From Puia dinghuensis (GTDB lineage Bacteria; Bacteroidota; Bacteroidia; Chitinophagales; Chitinophagaceae): DNA of 64,000 bases. A model generated the notes under the pieces. The model was not told where the DNA came from and did not search any database. It worked only from the letters and a program-made list of their open reading frames with translations. How positions within the stretch are numbered: position 1 is the first letter of the stretch; each line of letters begins with the position of its first letter. The stretch is from assembly GCF_014642875.1 (NCBI RefSeq), contig NZ_BMJC01000001.1, positions 1,841,335-1,905,334 on the forward strand, given 5' to 3'. Of the stretch, positions 61,265-64,000 are shown piece after piece. Made by a program: the position numbers and the translations under genes.

Positions 61265-61495
61265 TTATTGATTCTCTTGGCAATATTTTCGTGCTTTTTC
61301 AAGGGCTTTATTTCTGGCCAGGGGATCGGCAATTGTGTAGGAGAATGATTTCCTCAATAGGTAGGCGTCCGGTCCGTCATACAATCTTACCTGGATGCTT
61401 TTAGTTTCACTAGGGGCATTGCCGGCTTTGCCTTTGCCGTTGCTTTCGTACACGTCGTATTTGCCGATTTTTCCGATGAAGGAGGCTCGTTTCAT
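61265..61495 (-). CDS. Small hypothetical protein
   Basis: 76 aa, basic (SFIGKIGKYDVYESNGKGKAG). In the minus-strand block between the 60798 gene and a terminator. No family recognised. Confidence 0.55.
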   Translation of the reverse strand: MKRASFIGKIGKYDVYESNGKGKAGNAPSETKSIQVRLYDGPDAYLLRKSFSYTIADPLARNKALEKARKYCQENQ

Positions 61496-61575
61496 TGCAT
61501 TTTCCGGGTGTTATCCTGCTCGGGTCAGTTTTATTATTGTCATGTGTCAGTTATGCGATGAAGAAGGGATTTTGT

Positions 61576-61611
61576 AAAAAGACCCGCTCGACAAGCTGTC
61601 TGCCGGCGGGT
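61576..61611 (-). terminator. Rho-independent terminator
   Basis: ACCCGC pairs with GCGGGT (61582-61587 and 61606-61611), followed on the minus strand by five T. It sits 33 bases after the stop of the 61645 gene, so it likely ends that transcript. Confidence 0.6.
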
Positions 61612-61644
61612 GCTTTGCATCGCTTTGATCGTTCGTGCTAAGGG

Positions 61645-61998
61645 CTATTTAGCTTTTTTCAATTGTTCTTGGGCCAATTGTTGCCATTTTTCAGTAAGTG
61701 TTCCAGCTATAACGGTCCCTCCAGAACCTGCCAAATAAGGTCCGGGTATGATGACCTCGGCATCTACCAATTGTTGATACACGCCATCGTTTTCAGAATA
61801 GTTCTTAACGACAACGTTCGGGAAGGCAAGCTGTTTTCTGTAGCTATATCCCTGGTAGAAGCGTTCGTAGTTCACGGTTGGCACACACCATTCTTCACCA
61901 GTGGAGATCAACGTAGCAATGATGGCCACGGTTCTATTGGGATAATAGGTGAATACTAGCTTGCATACTCCTCCAAGGAGTTTGACTTCATTTTCCAT
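61645..61998 (-). CDS. Hypothetical protein
   Basis: 117 aa. Mixed alpha/beta: VKLLGGVCKLVFTYYPNRTVAIIATLI and VVVKNYSENDGVYQQLVDAEVI. No known family. It ends near a good terminator and starts its own transcript. Function unknown. Confidence 0.6.
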   Translation of the reverse strand: MENEVKLLGGVCKLVFTYYPNRTVAIIATLISTGEEWCVPTVNYERFYQGYSYRKQLAFPNVVVKNYSENDGVYQQLVDAEVIIPGPYLAGSGGTVIAGTLTEKWQQLAQEQLKKAK

Positions 61999-62197
61999 TT
62001 TTGTTAAATTGGGTTAAGAAAAGATTAAAGAATCGACATTAGGCAACCCCGCCCCTGCAGAAGGAGATGTTCAATTGGTTGAAGTAAACAAAGTTGAAAT
62101 TTGAACAAAGAAGATATGAGATCGGCAAGGTTCGCACAATCTTTTTGGGTCGATGAGCCTTTCATTCGAGTAGGATTCGGATCAATCCTGAACGAGA

Positions 62198-62863
62198 TTA
62201 ATGTTCAGTAGGAACATCTCCGTACATGAAAATGGGTCGGATGTTTTGATCGAGGATGATTAACTTGTTCTGGTGGAATACCCGGCCACAGTCTTCACAG
62301 GCGCGCAAGCCATTCCATCCGCCCCCTTCTATTGGGGCCAATTCATTACCCTGTACGTCGCAGTAATAAAACCGGTTTTCATTTTTATTACCGCAAACGC
62401 AGGTCCAGCCGAATTCCGAGCCGGGGGCGGTGTAGATGGATTCTTGTTTCCTATTTACCTGGAAGGGGAAAAATGCGGGCAGAACATGCAAATGTCGTGG
62501 TAAAACGGTCAAAAACTGTTCTTCCGCGTTTATCACTAACACGGCCTCTTCTTCGACAGACCGGACAAGAACCGGCATAGTCAGCAAGGCGGGAAGACCT
62601 TCGGACAGAATGTATTTTTTTGTCGGCCTTTCAATTTTCTTTTCCCGTTCTTTGTCCTGTTTGGTCAATTTCCATTCGCCGGTTGGTGGGAATGTTTTGG
62701 GAAGGGGAAGAAGGTAATTTGGTGAGACAACTGCCTCCCATCCTTCAAAATTCCGGACTGTCATCGATTTTTTCGAAGTCGCTTTAATCATTACTGCCAT
62801 TACAATGGAGGCGATCATGCCCTCGCCGATGATTACGGTTTCTGTTCTCGGAAACGCTCTCAT
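62198..62863 (-). CDS. Hypothetical zinc-ribbon-like protein
   Basis: 221 aa from MRAFPRTETVIIGEG; a longer start at 62932 is possible. C-terminal Cys pairs: TCVCGNKNENRFYYC and RACEDCGRVFHQ, compatible with a small zinc ribbon. The N-terminal half is hydrophobic-basic without a membrane helix. Function unknown; DNA/RNA binding is a possibility. Confidence 0.6.
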   Translation of the reverse strand: MRAFPRTETVIIGEGMIASIVMAVMIKATSKKSMTVRNFEGWEAVVSPNYLLPLPKTFPPTGEWKLTKQDKEREKKIERPTKKYILSEGLPALLTMPVLVRSVEEEAVLVINAEEQFLTVLPRHLHVLPAFFPFQVNRKQESIYTAPGSEFGWTCVCGNKNENRFYYCDVQGNELAPIEGGGWNGLRACEDCGRVFHQNKLIILDQNIRPIFMYGDVPTEH

Positions 62864-62958
62864 GATGTTTTTTTTGTTGGTGAAAAATGTTTGTTGGTTT
62901 AAATGCCGTCCAATAGAGAATGATCTAGTCACCCTGCAATGGGAAATGCCGAAACGGT

Positions 62959-63744
62959 TTATTGATTATGTGCTAAGGGGAAAGCATTTAGAGCGAATGC
63001 ACATAGTTGTGCGGTTTCCTCTTTGAACCTTTTGCACCCGGCCTGGAAATAGTCTTTATCTATCTCCCATCCCCAGTAAGAAAAGCCTAAATGATAAGCG
63101 GCGATTCGAGAAGACTGGCTACCCATGTGGGTATCCAGGATTTTGTTACATCCGATTCCATATTTGTTCAGTAGCCAGCGATACAGGGCAATTGGCTTTT
63201 GGGTTGGGTGAATCCTTTTTTCGTTGAGCTGAACGTTTCCTTGTTTCCTCATGCCTTTTGTTATACTTTCACCTTGCATCATGCCCCGCCACATATAGCG
63301 AACAAGGTCAATACGCTCATTTCCAGAATAGAAGGCGATTTCGCACGCGCATTGATCTCCGCCATGGTTGACTTTATCCCAAACGATCCGGCCTTTGCCA
63401 AAAGAAGGAAAATGATTTTCGCCCCAAATGATTTGCTCCTTACTCACACGGAATAATTCGTGGAAATATTCCGGCAAGGGACTGCAATTATCCCAATTCT
63501 TTTTTGAGTAGCCGGGATCCCGTACCAGCCGCTTGCTTCCATTTTTTTGAATAGCGAAACCGGTCCTGCACTTACCACCGTGTTCTTTGATCCCATAAGG
63601 TGGATCAACAATTGCCAGGTCAAAGAATTTATCTGGAAAGCGAGCCATTCCGATCATGCAGTCTTCGTTAAATGCTTTGCTGATTTTCTTCCCTGTGTTC
63701 ATATTCGACTCCGATTTACTATGATTTTTGAGGAGTGGTTTCAT
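62959..63744 (-). CDS. DNA methyltransferase (DPPY type)
   Basis: 261 aa. Catalytic DPPY at 47-50 (AIVDPPYGI), then RIHPTQKPIALYRWLLNKY and the SAM-binding DTHMGSQSSRIAAY, which varies from the usual DxFxGSG. This is the beta-class order with DPPY before the SAM motif. It probably methylates adenine or cytosine N4. The next gene upstream ends 2 bases before its ATG. One of at least five predicted methyltransferases in this 17-kb block. Confidence 0.82.
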   Translation of the reverse strand: MKPLLKNHSKSESNMNTGKKISKAFNEDCMIGMARFPDKFFDLAIVDPPYGIKEHGGKCRTGFAIQKNGSKRLVRDPGYSKKNWDNCSPLPEYFHELFRVSKEQIIWGENHFPSFGKGRIVWDKVNHGGDQCACEIAFYSGNERIDLVRYMWRGMMQGESITKGMRKQGNVQLNEKRIHPTQKPIALYRWLLNKYGIGCNKILDTHMGSQSSRIAAYHLGFSYWGWEIDKDYFQAGCKRFKEETAQLCAFALNAFPLAHNQ

Positions 63745-63746
63745 AC

Positions 63747-63986
63747 TTATTCGGTGTATGGAAGATTGTCGATTGATTTGTCACCCGTGGATAGTTCGAC
63801 CGGTTCGATCACCGAGGGGTTTTGGAAGATGGAAGCGAATATTTCCTTGATTTCGGCCTCGGTCAACTTCCGTTCACAGGGAAAGGCCTTGTAGTTATCT
63901 GAAAGTTCGATTTCCTCTTCGGATCGGTATTGCATGGCCACTACAAAGCCTACATGGTCTTTGGCAACCCACAATGACAACATCAT
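63747..63986 (-). CDS. Hypothetical protein, 5' end possibly outside the window
   Basis: 79 aa visible from an ATG at 63986, ending ELSTGDKSIDNLPYTE. The frame remains open to the window edge (codons before the ATG are not stops), so the true start may lie beyond 64000. Two bases separate its stop from the methyltransferase start. No known domain. Confidence 0.5.
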   Translation of the reverse strand: MMLSLWVAKDHVGFVVAMQYRSEEEIELSDNYKAFPCERKLTEAEIKEIFASIFQNPSVIEPVELSTGDKSIDNLPYTE

Positions 63987-64000
63987 GTCCTCTTCTGTTA

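Noticed and set aside
27050-64000. Integrase or transposase gene
   Set aside because: I looked for tyrosine recombinase (R-H-R-Y), serine recombinase and DDE transposase signatures in the translated frames and saw none; they may lie beyond the window.

Overview
The window looks like a chromosome segment of a Bacteroidota bacterium, most likely a Chitinophagaceae-type soil or plant-associated genus. The evidence is the SusC/SusD pair, several Bacteroidota-type lipoproteins, the VCBS/ASPIC proteins, the Tat-exported GMC dehydrogenases and the TAnnTTTG-type promoter before the tRNA. No rRNA, CRISPR array or recombinase gene is visible.

Left part (1-25.8 kb, the more GC-rich half): an envelope and carbohydrate-oxidation region. 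A minus-strand SusC-SusD-VCBS-VCBS/cytochrome operon is followed by a divergent catabolic cluster. On the minus strand lie an MFS permease, a TIM-barrel isomerase, two tandem GMC oxidoreductases with a C-x5-C-x3-C iron-sulfur motif, and a gluconate-dehydrogenase-subunit-3-like protein. On the plus strand lie a Gfo/Idh dehydrogenase, a second TIM-barrel protein, a lipoprotein cytochrome c and a ThuA protein. Together they suggest periplasmic FAD-dependent oxidation of a sugar or glycoside, electron delivery to cytochrome c, uptake, and cytoplasmic isomerase/dehydrogenase steps. PAP2, a Tat-exported Gfo/Idh protein, three secreted or lipoprotein genes and a BamA-like barrel follow.

Junction (25.9-28.3 kb): a ladder of tRNA 3'-end remnants, each behind a hairpin, flanks an MntA/HepT-like toxin-antitoxin pair. 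The last remnant (27031-27049) looks like the left attachment site of a large island that runs off the right edge. A complete tRNA-Arg(ACG) with a compensated A19-U56 change lies just inside.

Island part 1 (28-46 kb, AT-richer, mostly short unknown genes): an HNH_5 endonuclease, a secreted bulb-lectin-like protein, a second HNH protein and WG-repeat and other secreted proteins. The most important locus is a tightly coupled five-gene operon (37688 to 32402, minus strand): XRE regulator, Cas4/RecB-like Fe-S nuclease, full-length prokaryotic Argonaute with an apparently complete DEDD catalytic tetrad, a small unknown protein, and an HEXXH metalloprotease-like protein. An array of four TGTTGA half-sites precedes it. 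I read it as a guide-directed defence system with a possible protease arm.

Island part 2 (47-64 kb, almost all minus strand): mobile-element backbone with a phage-type Dam methyltransferase, a DnaJ-like protein, a SWIM-like protein, a DUF4942 methyltransferase, a DUF4240 protein, a PAPS-reductase-like protein, another NPPF methyltransferase, a prim-pol primase, a C5 cytosine methyltransferase and a DPPY methyltransferase, with many small unknown genes. One gene here is broken by a frameshift at an A5 run.
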